From Aquimarina sediminis (GTDB lineage Bacteria; Bacteroidota; Bacteroidia; Flavobacteriales; Flavobacteriaceae), in NCBI RefSeq assembly GCF_002895435.1, contig NZ_POYJ01000014.1, positions 1-64,000 on the forward strand: a stretch of DNA of 64,000 nt, given 5' to 3'. A program made the translations under genes and the position numbers. How positions within the stretch are numbered: the first letter of the stretch is position 1; each line of letters begins with the position of its first letter. Below the pieces are notes generated by a model that was not told the origin of the DNA, did no database searches, and saw nothing but the letters and a program-made list of their open reading frames with translations. Below are positions 1-11,300 of the stretch, piece by piece.

Positions 1-1419
1 GAGAAATTAAATATTACAGGGGGATATTCTAATTTTCAGTCGTTTACCAATATCAAGAATCAGTTTGATTACATCAATGAAGTTTCTCAGGGAGATAATC
101 TGGATACTTTAAACTTCCAACAAATTTCTCAAAATGCAAATCTTAATGTCAATTACATTTTAAAAGATACAGAAGCCAAGAAGCAAAACCTAAATATGGC
201 GCTGTCTTTTCAAAATGCCGAAAACAGGCAAGATGGTCGTACAGTAGAAAATGGAGATTCTAATTTTTACAATGGTAACACATCATATACAATAGGATAC
301 CCAGAATCAGATCTTAATATTTCGGCTGCTGTAAATGTGAGTTACAGTACCATAGGTGTAGATAATAGCTTAACCTATGGTCCTATGATAACTGTAGGTA
401 AAAAGTATTTTGATAAAAAGTTGAGAACTACAGGTTCGATAAGCTATAATCAAAGTAATAGTAATGGTGAAAAGCAAGGCGAAGTAACTAACATAAGGCT
501 CGGGAGTAATTATACCTACAAAAAGAAACATAATTTTAACCTTAATCTACTAGCACAATTTAGAAATGCAATAACATCTAGTAGTCGGGATTTTACAGCA
601 ACATTTGGGTATAATTATACTTTTGATAAGTTTAATCCTAAGATAAGACTATCTAATTGGAAGAGAAAAGGTAAAAAAGAAAAGGTCAAAAGAAGTAAAA
701 AGCCTAAGAATAAAGAAGTACTCCAGTTTAGATATCGGGATTCATTGTATCAAGGTACTATGGGCGAAATTGATGCAAAATTGGCTGATATTCAGAACCA
801 TTTGAGTTTTGATCATATTCCTGAGTATAAAAGACGAGAACTAACCATACTACGACTGGCTGTAGCAGATGAAAGAAAAGCAGATGAGTATAAGCCAAAA
901 GCCATTACTTTTTTAAAAGAACTGTATAGCTACGAGGATTTCCTTGCTGGATATAACAGATTGGTTTTTGAAGTACTCATTGAGCTAAGAAAAGATATGC
1001 AACGTCTGGATTATGCTTTTGAAAAAGGTTTTGTAAAAGCAAAAATTGCTGTTGATAATCATAGCTTACATGGTAAAACCAAGGAAGAATTAGAAGCAGT
1101 AACGCCAGAGTTAAAAAAGAGGTATGTAGAGCTTCAACAAAATTCTAAAAATGCTTTAGCGAGATTGATAGGGCATCGTTGGACACTTCCGATCATAAAA
1201 AGTTATACCACCTTAAACAAAGTAGAGCATCCTGATGAGTACCTCAAAGAGATCATGGAGCAAGAAAAAGATAACATATTCCGTATGGTAGATAAGAAGG
1301 AAGGAGATCAAAAGCTTCAGTTGTATATGATTACACAAATTATTGATTTCTATCTTAAAAAATCTCTTAATTATACAAACCCCAATACATTCGAATTAAG
1401 ATATATCGAAAAAAACTAA
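1..1419 (+). CDS. Outer-membrane beta-barrel protein, 5' end missing
   Basis: The reading frame is open from the first base of the window, so the gene starts upstream; the ATG at 196 is internal. The first ~210 visible residues alternate polar and hydrophobic residues with repeated aromatic girdle positions (for example NFNLNLLAQFRN and FTATFGYNYTF), as in outer-membrane barrel strands. A very basic linker (KRKGKKEKVKRSKKPKNK) leads into a C-terminal domain of about 230 residues rich in charged helices. The gene ends 3 bases before the next start, so it belongs to the large-exoprotein operon that follows. By position it may anchor or export those proteins, which is inference. The exact barrel family is not identified because the N-terminus is outside the window. 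Confidence 0.6.
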   Translation, partial: EKLNITGGYSNFQSFTNIKNQFDYINEVSQGDNLDTLNFQQISQNANLNVNYILKDTEAKKQNLNMALSFQNAENRQDGRTVENGDSNFYNGNTSYTIGYPESDLNISAAVNVSYSTIGVDNSLTYGPMITVGKKYFDKKLRTTGSISYNQSNSNGEKQGEVTNIRLGSNYTYKKKHNFNLNLLAQFRNAITSSSRDFTATFGYNYTFDKFNPKIRLSNWKRKGKKEKVKRSKKPKNKEVLQFRYRDSLYQGTMGEIDAKLADIQNHLSFDHIPEYKRRELTILRLAVADERKADEYKPKAITFLKELYSYEDFLAGYNRLVFEVLIELRKDMQRLDYAFEKGFVKAKIAVDNHSLHGKTKEELEAVTPELKKRYVELQQNSKNALARLIGHRWTLPIIKSYTTLNKVEHPDEYLKEIMEQEKDNIFRMVDKKEGDQKLQLYMITQIIDFYLKKSLNYTNPNTFELRYIEKN

Positions 1420-1422
1420 CCT

Positions 1423-4400
1423 ATGAAGAAACGATTACTTACTCTATTGATTTTATTGTATAGCTTTGGTCAAGCTATAGCACAGCAATACCCAATAACT
1501 GTTATTCCTCAGGTTAATTCACCAGCTCCAGTTAACCTATACAATTATGCGGATGCTACAACTATCAACAGTCCCATAAACGTCAAATTATTACTTAGTG
1601 ATGTTACTATCTCTAATGAACAAATACGATTAAAAGTTTCTTTTGAAGGAAATGGAATTTCTTTTCAAAGCAAGGATGTGGTAATAGGAGCCCCAGTACT
1701 GTTGGTTAGCGGAGCAGAAACCTTGGAACTCAAAAACGCACAGTTGGCTCCATACTTTGAACTTCAAAATATACAAGGAATCAATGCTAATGTATATGGT
1801 AGCACCATTCCTGAAGGGAGTTATCAGTTCTGTTTTGAAGTTTTTGATTTTTCAACAGGTCATCGTTTATCATCTAAGAGTTGTTCGACTGTTTATATAT
1901 TTAAAAATGAGCCCCCTATATTAAATCTTCCTTTTAAAGGAAGCAATATTGAAGTTACCGAGATTGATAATATAGTTTTTCAGTGGACACCAAGACATAT
2001 TAACGTAAGCAATGTAGAATATGAATTTAGTATCGTAGAGATCTGGGACGATACTGTAGATCCACAAACGGCTTTTTTATCGGTTCCTCCAATTTTTGAA
2101 ACTACGACTAGATCAACTTCGTTTGTTTATGGTCCTTCTCAACCACTGCTATTGCCAGAGAAAAGATATGCCTGGCGAGTACAGGCAAAAGCACTGCAAG
2201 GTGCCGAAGAAATAGGTTTGTTTAAAAATGAAGGAAAAAGTGAGGTCTTTTGGTTTTCTAGAACATCTCCTTGCGATATACCTATTAATGTATATGCAGA
2301 ATCCAAAGGAATATCAAAAATTAATGTTTTTTGGGACGAAGACATATCAATATTCCAAGAGTATACCATAGCTTATAGAGAAGCCAATAAACCCAATGCA
2401 TATTGGTTTACTAAACGTACCAATAGTGGTTGGGCTACTATATGGGATCTCAAACCAGGTACAACATATGAGTATAAAGTAAAAGGAAAATGTAAGTATC
2501 AATACGGTTCTTATTCTGAAGTTCAGGAAGTAACTACAGAACTCACAGAAGATGAAACCGCAAATTATAATTGTGGTATTGTACCCGATGCGATTGCTGT
2601 CACCAATCGAGAGCCACATCCAGGATTGCAGATCGGTAGCCGCATAACAGCAGGAGATTTTGTGATTACTATTGTAGAGATAGAAAGTCAATCCAGTGGA
2701 CGAATTACAGGACGAGGATATGTGAAAATACCCTATCTGAAATATGCCAATTTTGGAGTAAAGTTCGATAATATTCTGATCAATTCAGAAAACCAATTAG
2801 CAGAAGGAGAAATCATCACATTGTATGATCCAGAGTATGGTGAAGGAGAAACAATGACAGTAGATATTAGTACTGAAGTTGTAGAAGTGATTAGTGAAGA
2901 AGAAGGAGGAATAAATCAAACACAGGTTGGTTTTCAGATAGAAAGTATTACCGTAGACGAAAATGGTGCTGTTATAGTTACTGGAGTTAATGGTGAAGAA
3001 GCAGTTCTTCCCGAAGGTAGTGATGTTGAAGTTGTAGATAGCAATGATAAAGTTTGGACAGTAAATGAAGAAGGCGATGTTCAGGATTATGGAGAAATTG
3101 CAGAAGGAGGAATTCCTAGCGGAAGTAATACAGACGGAGTAACGGATGATGACGTTTTTCAGATTTCTGCTACCAATGTATTAGTTACATTTAAAGAATC
3201 AGGATATTACCATTTTGATCAACTACCTAAAGGAGCAGAAGAAGCACTAGGCAAAGAAGGCTTGTATCCTTCAATTCCCAAAAAAGGAGGAGGAACCTAC
3301 TCTCCTCCTTTTAAAGCGATATCCGACCTAAATGGTAATGATATTGTTCTTGCCAAAGCTGATTTTATAGATGATTCTGCTACCACAGAAGATATCGTTT
3401 TCAAAACTGAAAGAGGAATATTGATTCCAGCAACATGGAATGGCAATACAGCTACACTTACTTTAAAAAAGGCATTTGATGGTGCCAAAACAAAAATTCT
3501 GGCCACCGTAAAACCCAAAGAAGAAGGAGGGAAACAAACCATTGCAGGAGTACTTAATCTAGTACATTTAGGAGGTCAGGAATTTGATGATGTTAAGGTG
3601 GTATTGATACCTGTAAATGATGCTGTAATAAATCGTGAGGTAGAAACGAAGATAGAAGAGATTTATAGCAAAGCAGGTATCAAGTTTAATGTAACCACTG
3701 GAGATCGTTTGAATATGCCCGATGATGTGTGGAGATTAGGTGGTGTACCAAGTAGAATCGATGTTGGAGATAGTGAAGCATTAACAGGGTATAGCCCAGA
3801 GACATCTGCTATTAATAGATACTTTATGACCCATGGTGATTATAATAAAAAAGCCTACTACATTTTTATTACCAATATTAAAGGATCAGACTCACCATCA
3901 TTACCAGAATTAGAAGGTTTTATGCCGCATAAAAACCAGTTTGGCTATGTGTTTAATAAAGCAGAAGATGATGCTATAACTGCCGCCCGCATATTAGGGC
4001 ATGGGGTATTTGGTTTGGACCTTGCCTTTAAAGAGTATGGTACCGCTAAAAATGCTACTAATTTCTTAATGGATTATAGTAATGAATCAATCCTTAACCA
4101 TATGGATTGGGAGAAAATCCATGACTCCGGAATTAGGATATATGAATTTAGAGAAAATGAGGTTGACATAGATTATAGTAGTACTGCATACTTCAAAGAT
4201 ACTGGTATTGGCGGAAATTCTGGAAAGAACAATACTTTTTCATTTTTAACGCCTACGGGAGAGTTAATAGTCGTACCAGAAGATGTTGCCAATGTACAGT
4301 TTTACTACGGGTATTATGGAGAGTCTTTGCAAGGAGATTTAAGACGATTCATGAATTTTACTCCGGGAACACTCAAAAGTTTTAAAATTGATGGAAGAAC

Positions 4401-7400
4401 CTATGAGGCAAAAGTGCAATTTTTAGATGATGGTTCAGCAAACTTGCTAGGGTATTTCGCAGGCAAAGAAAACCCCATAAAGTTTGATAGTTCTCAATAT
4501 AAAGCCGGTATGGATTCTTCTACTCCCATCATTATGTCTTATGACGGAAAAGACTTTGTATTAGCACGATTGGTAAGGACTTTTGACAAACCAATGCCCA
4601 AATACGATAGTAGTAAAACTAACAAGCTAAAGAAGATCTATGAGTTTCCAAGACCCGCAGGAGGGATTTATGCTTCGGTTAAAGTGGATAATTATAAGAG
4701 TTATGGTTCTGATAAATTTGTCATTACTGATAATATAGCTAAAAAAACGTACAAAGAATATATTTACAATTCGGGTAGCGCTGATGTTTTTATTCGTAAC
4801 AAGATAGCAGAGTTAAAAGCGGCATTTCCTGTATTGGTAGATAACGCCACCAGCAAATTATTTGATAAGTGGAATAAAAATGAAATATGTAGTAACCCTC
4901 TATATAGCACAGCTAAAACATACAAATTTATAAAGTTTTTATCAGATAAGTATTGTGATTGTGATACAGGGTATGTTGACCCTATGGCATCCAATCTTTG
5001 TACAGATAAACCAGGAGTACAGATTCCGGATACCAAAATAGAATTCCTCCTAGAATATTTGGCTTTTTTACAACAGACAATGGATCAGGAAATTCCATCT
5101 GTATATAATGCATTACAAGAGATCAGAAATAATGTGGATGTTGTAGATACGATGGATAATCGCGAGTTGGTTAAAATGTTAAACTTCGCTACAGCAGAAG
5201 ATATTAAAACACTAGAATCAAAGCATGTTATCAGGATATTATCCAGAATGGCACATGAGGGGATTTTTGAAATGGGCGATCTATCTCAGCATAGTGAAGA
5301 AGGTGTTTTAAGACTTATAGAAAACATAAATCCAAAAAATTCCTCAGACGTAATTCAAGGTTTAGAGGCTCCAAATATTTATAACCCAAAAAAATATCTA
5401 TACAAGCAAATTTTTCATAAGGTTGATGATAAAGTATTAGGCTTCCTTAGTGGTGATAACAATAGGGTTAGACTTATTAATGCGTTTGCTATACTAGCAT
5501 TACAAGCCACAGAACTTCATCAGGAAAGGTTGCGATCTGTATTTAAAAATATAGACGGCAGAACATTTATATTAGAATATCAAAATATAATTAAGAGAGC
5601 CGCGATTACTGCTATTGAGGCCAATCCATTAAATCCGACACAATATAATAGGTACTTTAAAGAATGGAGTGAACCATATAATGATATTGATGTTAGATAT
5701 GACTCAGAAACAGGAACTTTTGTAGGAATACAACAGGAAAAAAGAGGGTTGTATTTTCCAGAAGAGGTATTTCGTACCAAAGAACCAATGCGACCCTTTG
5801 ATTTTGTCTTTTTTGTAAATAAATCAAACATAGATGTAGTTAAAGGATTGGAAGGTAATAGTGCAGAAAAGAGTTTAGCTCCAGCCATTGTACTTATGTT
5901 TGCTGATGTGTCTGCAACAAACCAGACAGTAGCTCACAGTATTGTTGCAGCCCTAGATGGACTTACTATTGCTAGTGGAGTCGGTGCCTTGGCAAAAGGA
6001 GCCAGAGGAATTCAGAAAGCCGTTACAATATTAGATTTAAGTGCAAGTATGGCCAGCTTAACTGGTACTGCACTAAGTGATACCGATGTTCTGAGTCCAG
6101 AACTAGCCCAAAAAATTAGTGATTACACCTTATTATATTCCGTAATACGTATTGGAATAGATGGAGGGATGTACATAAGTAAATTAAATACCTCGCCAAC
6201 ATTACAAGGTGTGTATGACAATAGGGGAGCTTTTCCTGATCCTCCACCTGTGTCAGGGGTTTTGGACGATCTTGATAGGTTAAAAATTGATGAAAAAATA
6301 GCACTTGCAAGCAACGAAATAACCTACAGATATATTGACTACTATCTAAAAAAAGGAAGGTCTTTATCCAAAATAAACAGTTTAAAAGAAAGAATAACTA
6401 AAGCTATTTCTGACTTAGAAAGCCTGAGAGGAAAAAAAGTTCCTGCAAACTGGAAAGATGATTTACCTTATAATATTGTACAGGATTTAAATAAAAGCAA
6501 AAAACTGGAAACGCTTTTTAAACAAGCTACCACAACACAAAGACATAACTATATAAAGGCATGGGGAGTATTGGGTATGTCACCTCAAATACGAGTGAAA
6601 TCGGAAAACCTAGAGGTTTTAGTAAGGGTGAGTACCAGATTTCAATATCAAAATACAAACTCATTTGATGGTCTTCGAAAATTGTTGGCAGAAGGTGCTC
6701 CTGCCAGCAAACAAAAGATTATTGATGGCTTGAATAAGATGGATAAAATGTTTGATGCTGATACTCCTGTTGTCTTTGGCGGAACAAAAAATGGACAAGT
6801 CAAAGCATCTTATAAGACCAGTGATGGGTCTAAGGTAGAGATAGCCAGAATTAATAAGGATGGTAAGTTGCTAAAAAACGTAGTATTAGGTCAAACACAA
6901 GGTACAACCGTAGTTGGTAAGTATAGAGGAATGGAAATTCTAAGAAATACCGATGGCATTATTGGATTTAAAATAACAAGTGCTCGGGATATGCAAATCC
7001 GACTCAAAAAATTCCCTGACCTGCGACTCAGCTTTACCAAATTGGATAAAGCTCTAAAATCACAGTTTATAGAAGATTTTGCCAGTGCTACCGATGATAC
7101 TTTCAAAACACTTAAAAATGAAAATCTACTCGATGCTTGGAAAAACAATGTACGTAGCAAGAACCTTGAGGTATTACGAAACTCTATTGCCAAAGGAACT
7201 TTAAGAAACGAATATGATTCTAAAGTAACAGGCTTGGCAAATTTAAAAGAAAGATTGCTACAAGAAGGGAAAAAAATAGAAGAAGTAGCCAAAACAGTAT
7301 TTGAAAAAAGAAGGACATTAACCATAGAATATAAACATATAACACCAGATGATTTTCTGGAATGGATTTTTAAAAGAAATGACATCACCTATGTTCAAAC

Positions 7401-7674
7401 CGGTAAAGGAGATAAGTGGGGGGCAACATTTGATGGATTAAAAAAGTCCATATCACGTAAAAAAGATATTGATTTGAATAATGCAACTCCATCACAACTA
7501 GATGAAATATACGAGGCAATAGCAAATGGAGCTTCAAAAACTTCAGGAGCTACCAAACAACAGTTAGGGGATAACTTTTACAATTTCTTCGAAAAAGCAA
7601 AAAATCAAAACCAAATAAGTACAGAAGAGTTTGATGCCTTTGTAAAGGTTCTTCATAAATACAGAATGAGATAG
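1423..7674 (+). CDS. Giant secreted TANFOR/fn3 protein with degenerate zincin and polymorphic-toxin-like C-terminus
   Basis: This 2083-residue protein has a signal peptide (about 1-20). Residues 22-170 resemble the TANFOR domain: QYPITVIPQ start, EGSYQFCFEV with Cys137, paired Cys154, and PPILNLP end. Two fn3-like domains follow (about 170-282 and 284-372), then a conserved TAGDF region. A zincin-like region (about 740-900) keeps GHGVFGL and LMDYSN (882-887), but the expected HELGH reads RILGH (856-860) and the third His is Leu867, so it should not bind zinc. Residues 1485-1560 are glycine/alanine-rich and hydrophobic, as in pre-toxin regions of polymorphic toxins. The last ~120 residues form a distinct charged domain that could be a toxin; I do not recognise its fold. 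A small acidic gene follows at 7769. Known: TANFOR proteins are large Bacteroidota exoproteins. Inferred: toxin delivery. Confidence 0.7.
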   Translation: MKKRLLTLLILLYSFGQAIAQQYPITVIPQVNSPAPVNLYNYADATTINSPINVKLLLSDVTISNEQIRLKVSFEGNGISFQSKDVVIGAPVLLVSGAETLELKNAQLAPYFELQNIQGINANVYGSTIPEGSYQFCFEVFDFSTGHRLSSKSCSTVYIFKNEPPILNLPFKGSNIEVTEIDNIVFQWTPRHINVSNVEYEFSIVEIWDDTVDPQTAFLSVPPIFETTTRSTSFVYGPSQPLLLPEKRYAWRVQAKALQGAEEIGLFKNEGKSEVFWFSRTSPCDIPINVYAESKGISKINVFWDEDISIFQEYTIAYREANKPNAYWFTKRTNSGWATIWDLKPGTTYEYKVKGKCKYQYGSYSEVQEVTTELTEDETANYNCGIVPDAIAVTNREPHPGLQIGSRITAGDFVITIVEIESQSSGRITGRGYVKIPYLKYANFGVKFDNILINSENQLAEGEIITLYDPEYGEGETMTVDISTEVVEVISEEEGGINQTQVGFQIESITVDENGAVIVTGVNGEEAVLPEGSDVEVVDSNDKVWTVNEEGDVQDYGEIAEGGIPSGSNTDGVTDDDVFQISATNVLVTFKESGYYHFDQLPKGAEEALGKEGLYPSIPKKGGGTYSPPFKAISDLNGNDIVLAKADFIDDSATTEDIVFKTERGILIPATWNGNTATLTLKKAFDGAKTKILATVKPKEEGGKQTIAGVLNLVHLGGQEFDDVKVVLIPVNDAVINREVETKIEEIYSKAGIKFNVTTGDRLNMPDDVWRLGGVPSRIDVGDSEALTGYSPETSAINRYFMTHGDYNKKAYYIFITNIKGSDSPSLPELEGFMPHKNQFGYVFNKAEDDAITAARILGHGVFGLDLAFKEYGTAKNATNFLMDYSNESILNHMDWEKIHDSGIRIYEFRENEVDIDYSSTAYFKDTGIGGNSGKNNTFSFLTPTGELIVVPEDVANVQFYYGYYGESLQGDLRRFMNFTPGTLKSFKIDGRTYEAKVQFLDDGSANLLGYFAGKENPIKFDSSQYKAGMDSSTPIIMSYDGKDFVLARLVRTFDKPMPKYDSSKTNKLKKIYEFPRPAGGIYASVKVDNYKSYGSDKFVITDNIAKKTYKEYIYNSGSADVFIRNKIAELKAAFPVLVDNATSKLFDKWNKNEICSNPLYSTAKTYKFIKFLSDKYCDCDTGYVDPMASNLCTDKPGVQIPDTKIEFLLEYLAFLQQTMDQEIPSVYNALQEIRNNVDVVDTMDNRELVKMLNFATAEDIKTLESKHVIRILSRMAHEGIFEMGDLSQHSEEGVLRLIENINPKNSSDVIQGLEAPNIYNPKKYLYKQIFHKVDDKVLGFLSGDNNRVRLINAFAILALQATELHQERLRSVFKNIDGRTFILEYQNIIKRAAITAIEANPLNPTQYNRYFKEWSEPYNDIDVRYDSETGTFVGIQQEKRGLYFPEEVFRTKEPMRPFDFVFFVNKSNIDVVKGLEGNSAEKSLAPAIVLMFADVSATNQTVAHSIVAALDGLTIASGVGALAKGARGIQKAVTILDLSASMASLTGTALSDTDVLSPELAQKISDYTLLYSVIRIGIDGGMYISKLNTSPTLQGVYDNRGAFPDPPPVSGVLDDLDRLKIDEKIALASNEITYRYIDYYLKKGRSLSKINSLKERITKAISDLESLRGKKVPANWKDDLPYNIVQDLNKSKKLETLFKQATTTQRHNYIKAWGVLGMSPQIRVKSENLEVLVRVSTRFQYQNTNSFDGLRKLLAEGAPASKQKIIDGLNKMDKMFDADTPVVFGGTKNGQVKASYKTSDGSKVEIARINKDGKLLKNVVLGQTQGTTVVGKYRGMEILRNTDGIIGFKITSARDMQIRLKKFPDLRLSFTKLDKALKSQFIEDFASATDDTFKTLKNENLLDAWKNNVRSKNLEVLRNSIAKGTLRNEYDSKVTGLANLKERLLQEGKKIEEVAKTVFEKRRTLTIEYKHITPDDFLEWIFKRNDITYVQTGKGDKWGATFDGLKKSISRKKDIDLNNATPSQLDEIYEAIANGASKTSGATKQQLGDNFYNFFEKAKNQNQISTEEFDAFVKVLHKYRMR

Positions 7675-7676
7675 AA

Positions 7677-7754
7677 ATGAAACGAGCCATAACAAGAATT
7701 TTTGATACGCACAAGAATGATTATTTGGTGAGTTCTATGTGCCATCTAAAATAA
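7677..7754 (+). CDS. Possible 25-residue peptide or remnant between toxin-like and immunity-like genes
   Basis: An ATG directly after the stop of the giant gene opens a 25-codon frame (MKRAITRIFDTHKNDYLVSS start). It fills most of the gap before the gene at 7769. There is no recognisable domain. It could be a leader, a remnant of a reshuffled toxin tail, or chance. Confidence 0.15.
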   Translation: MKRAITRIFDTHKNDYLVSSMCHLK

Positions 7755-7768
7755 TATAGGATAAACAC

Positions 7769-8236
7769 ATGAAACAACTAAACAGGTTTTTAAACACAAA
7801 AAAGGTAATCTATTTCAGAGCATTGAAAGAGCTTATCACAGAAAATGAACAAACACTATCAACCGATAGAGGAGTAGAGAATGTGGTTGGGATATATGAT
7901 ATTTTGGAAGGTTCATTATATGCCATATTGAGTTTAGAAAATAGAAACTACCTCTTTCTAAAAGATGAAATGGTAGAAATCACAGAATCTATACATGTAG
8001 AATGCCACGAAAATTGGTCTGTAAATGACCCTAGTCTTTTTGAAGTGTTTCATGAAGGATTCAGCCTGGTAAAAGTAGAATATATGAATGAACATGAAGG
8101 AGTCTTATTACCATGTGATACAGATGAAAATTGGGAAGAAGTAAATTTTGGCTATGAATTAGCCATATTGGTTAACAAGGCAAAAAGTAACCCAGAAGTT
8201 GCTCTGTTCCCAAACACAGAAACCACAGATGTATAA
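7769..8236 (+). CDS. Small acidic protein, candidate immunity protein
   Basis: This 155-residue protein has no signal peptide or membrane segment, so it is probably cytoplasmic. It is strongly acidic, with many Glu and Asp (for example DTDENWEEVNFGYE near the C-terminus), mixed beta/alpha in character and single-domain. I recognise no named family. It lies 95 bases downstream of a giant exported protein whose C-terminal third looks like a polymorphic toxin. A short acidic cytoplasmic gene in that position is the usual arrangement for an immunity protein. The role is inferred from context only; an accessory chaperone or unrelated protein is possible. Confidence 0.5.
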   Translation: MKQLNRFLNTKKVIYFRALKELITENEQTLSTDRGVENVVGIYDILEGSLYAILSLENRNYLFLKDEMVEITESIHVECHENWSVNDPSLFEVFHEGFSLVKVEYMNEHEGVLLPCDTDENWEEVNFGYELAILVNKAKSNPEVALFPNTETTDV

Positions 8237-8306
8237 CCTGGATTATAAACAGGAGAAACTATAAAAATAATGTCACACAGTTGTTAAGATAATTTAGTCC
8301 CAGCTT

Positions 8307-11300
8307 ATGAATAAAATACTACAATTAACACTATTCGTATGTCTTTGTTTGCATACAACAAATATGTTAGCAAGAGACATATCTTTTTCTATGGTTAATG
8401 AAACCAATGATAAAAAGGAAGAGAAAACAGAGCCCGTAAAAGATAGTCTATATACAGATGTTACTACTGTTGATAACAAACAAATATCTAAAAAATACCA
8501 GGCAAAAGTACTTAGAGACTTTAAATCATTGAATCAATTTGATATCCCAGTAAACCCCAGTAAAAAAACATTTGGATTATTAGAAACCAAAGAAGGATTT
8601 CAGTTTAATGGAATTAACGCCACTCAGGATAAAAAATGGCTTGAAATGGCTCAAAATGTCTTTAAAACAATTGACGAAACCGAGAATTACATCAAAGAAT
8701 TAACCAGTGAAGATTTAAGTGAATTGCCAGTTGCTATTAAGCCAAAAACAATTAGCAATGTAACCTATACAGTAGGAATAGCAAAAGCAGTTTTTAAACC
8801 ATCATTTACAGAATTGACTGTTTTTCTTAAGGTAGAGTTTCCAGAAAGTACATCTCCGTCAAACGATACTACAACTACCAAAGAAGAAAATAATGTATTG
8901 ATTCTTGGAGCTTCAAATATTAAACTCTCACATGAAGGAGGAATTATCGGGGCTGCCAAATTGAATTTGATTTCGCAATTCACTACCAATATTAATAGTG
9001 GTGCTATACTTCTTACGTTAAATGGAGGTTTTAACGAACCTGGTACTTACGCTACGATCGATTGTTTTGGATTTAAGGAGTTTGGGATAGATGCCAATAT
9101 TAAATTTACTAATGGATTAGTATTTCCGGTAGATAAAGATGGTAAAAAGAAGACAGGATATGTAGAAAGTGACTTTAAGATTGTCGCTAGTGACTGGAAC
9201 GATATGGTGGTTAATATTACGCTTCCTGAGTTCGGAATCACAGGATTAGAAGGAACCACATTTAGACCTGGTGAAGCAGTATTTGATTTTAGTGATTTAC
9301 GTAACGATGAAGCGACACCAACAGCTTACTTAGATAAGCACTATAGTGAGCGTACTAATTTATGGCGAGGAGTATACATTAATACATTAGAAGTCGTATT
9401 GCCCAAAGCTTTTGAAAAAAAGAATGATGATAAGCGTATTGCTTTTGGAGCTACTGATTTGATTATAGATGCACAAGGAGTTACCGGTAAATTTACCGGA
9501 GATAATATATTTACCTTAGAAGAAGGGACGGCCTCTGGATGGGATTTTTCATTAGATCATTTTTTACTAGACATAGAAGTAAACAAATTAAAAGCAGGAG
9601 AATTTGCCGGAGAAATTGTACTACCTGTGTCAAAAGTAGATAAGGTAAAGTATAGTGCAATCATTCAACCAGATGAATATAGTCTTACTGTAGAGAGTAC
9701 CAAAGATATAAGCTTTGATGTGTGGAATGCCAATGTTACGCTGACCAAAGACTCTTATATAGAAATGAAGGTCAAGGATGATAAATTTAGACCTAAAGCA
9801 AACCTTAACGGCTCAGTGAGTATTGTATCCGGCTTGGGTAAAGAACAAAATGCTTCTCCAGATGTTCAAAAAAGTACAGTCGATTTCAAAGGAATAGTAT
9901 TCGAAGAAATGGTATTGCAAACAGAATCTCCAAAATTTTCTGTAGGCTATTTTGGATATCAGGGTGATATGAAATTAGCAGACTTTCCTATTACAGTCAA
10001 TGAAATAGGGCTTAAAACACCTTCGGGAAATCAAGCAGACCTTGTTTTTGATTTTAGTATTAACCTGACATCCGAAACGGATGGAGGTAATGGAGGAGGA
10101 GCCAAACTAGCCATCAAAAGTGTTTTAGATGAAACCGAAGGTCGAGATCACTGGAAATATGATGGAATTGACTTGGAGAAAATAGCCTTACAGATGGATA
10201 TCACAGGTTTGGAACTTAAAGGAGCCCTCATGATTTTTGAGGATGATGCGACTTATGGAACCGGGTTTGCAGGAACGGTAGGGGCTAAGCTTACCGCTGG
10301 GATGAGTCTGGAGGTAGAAGCAAAAGCATTGTTTGGGCGAACTCCGGATTTTAGATATTGGTTTGTAGATGCCAGTACAACATTACCGCAAGGTATTCCT
10401 ATCTATCCGGGGTTTGCATTAAACAAATTCGGAGGCGGATTTCATAACCGGATGAAGATGGCAGGAATGACCAATGATGCAAACGCAGCGTATAGTCAGG
10501 TGGGAGCTTCATTATCTGGAGTTGTTTATGAACCAAGTAAAGAGAGTGGTTTTGGGATGAAAGCCTCTGTAGGAATAACCACTCAAAATTCAGAAGAACT
10601 ATTCCATGCAACCCTCGAATTGGGGATGGTATTTCTTAAGTCAGGAGGACTACAAGACGTTTATTTTAAGGGACATGGCGAAATGCTAACCGGTCTACCT
10701 ACAGATTTTTATGATCAAATAGAAGATCAACTAGGATATTTGGCTGATGGTGCTGATATACCTAAACCAAGTTCTGATGCGTCCATGAGTGCTGATGTTT
10801 TTATAAGATATGATTTTGTAAACGATGTCTTTCACGCCAACTCAGAGGTATATGTCAATTTTGGACCACTAAAAGGTCGAGGACCCAATGGTCGTGCCGG
10901 ATGGATGGATTTTTATGCCGGACAAGGACAATGGCATATTTTGGTAGGAACCCCCACTGATCCACTAGGGGTAACAATAGATATAGGTGGGGTAAATGTA
11001 AATAGTAAGAGCTATTTTATGACAGGAGATAATATTCCCGGGAGCCCGTCACCACCGGATATAGTGGCAAACATACTAGGAACTGATACATCAAAACTAG
11101 AGTATGCCCGAGATCTTAATATGCTCGATTCGGGTAAAGGGTTGGCGTTTGGTGCCGATTGGAGTATGAGTACAGGTGATCTGCGCTTCCTTATTTTTTA
11201 TGCAAAATTCAATGCAGGAATAGGTTTTGATATTATGCTCAAAGATTATGGAGAAGCCCAATGTAAGGGTTCTTCTGAGCAGATAGGATTAAATGGTTGG

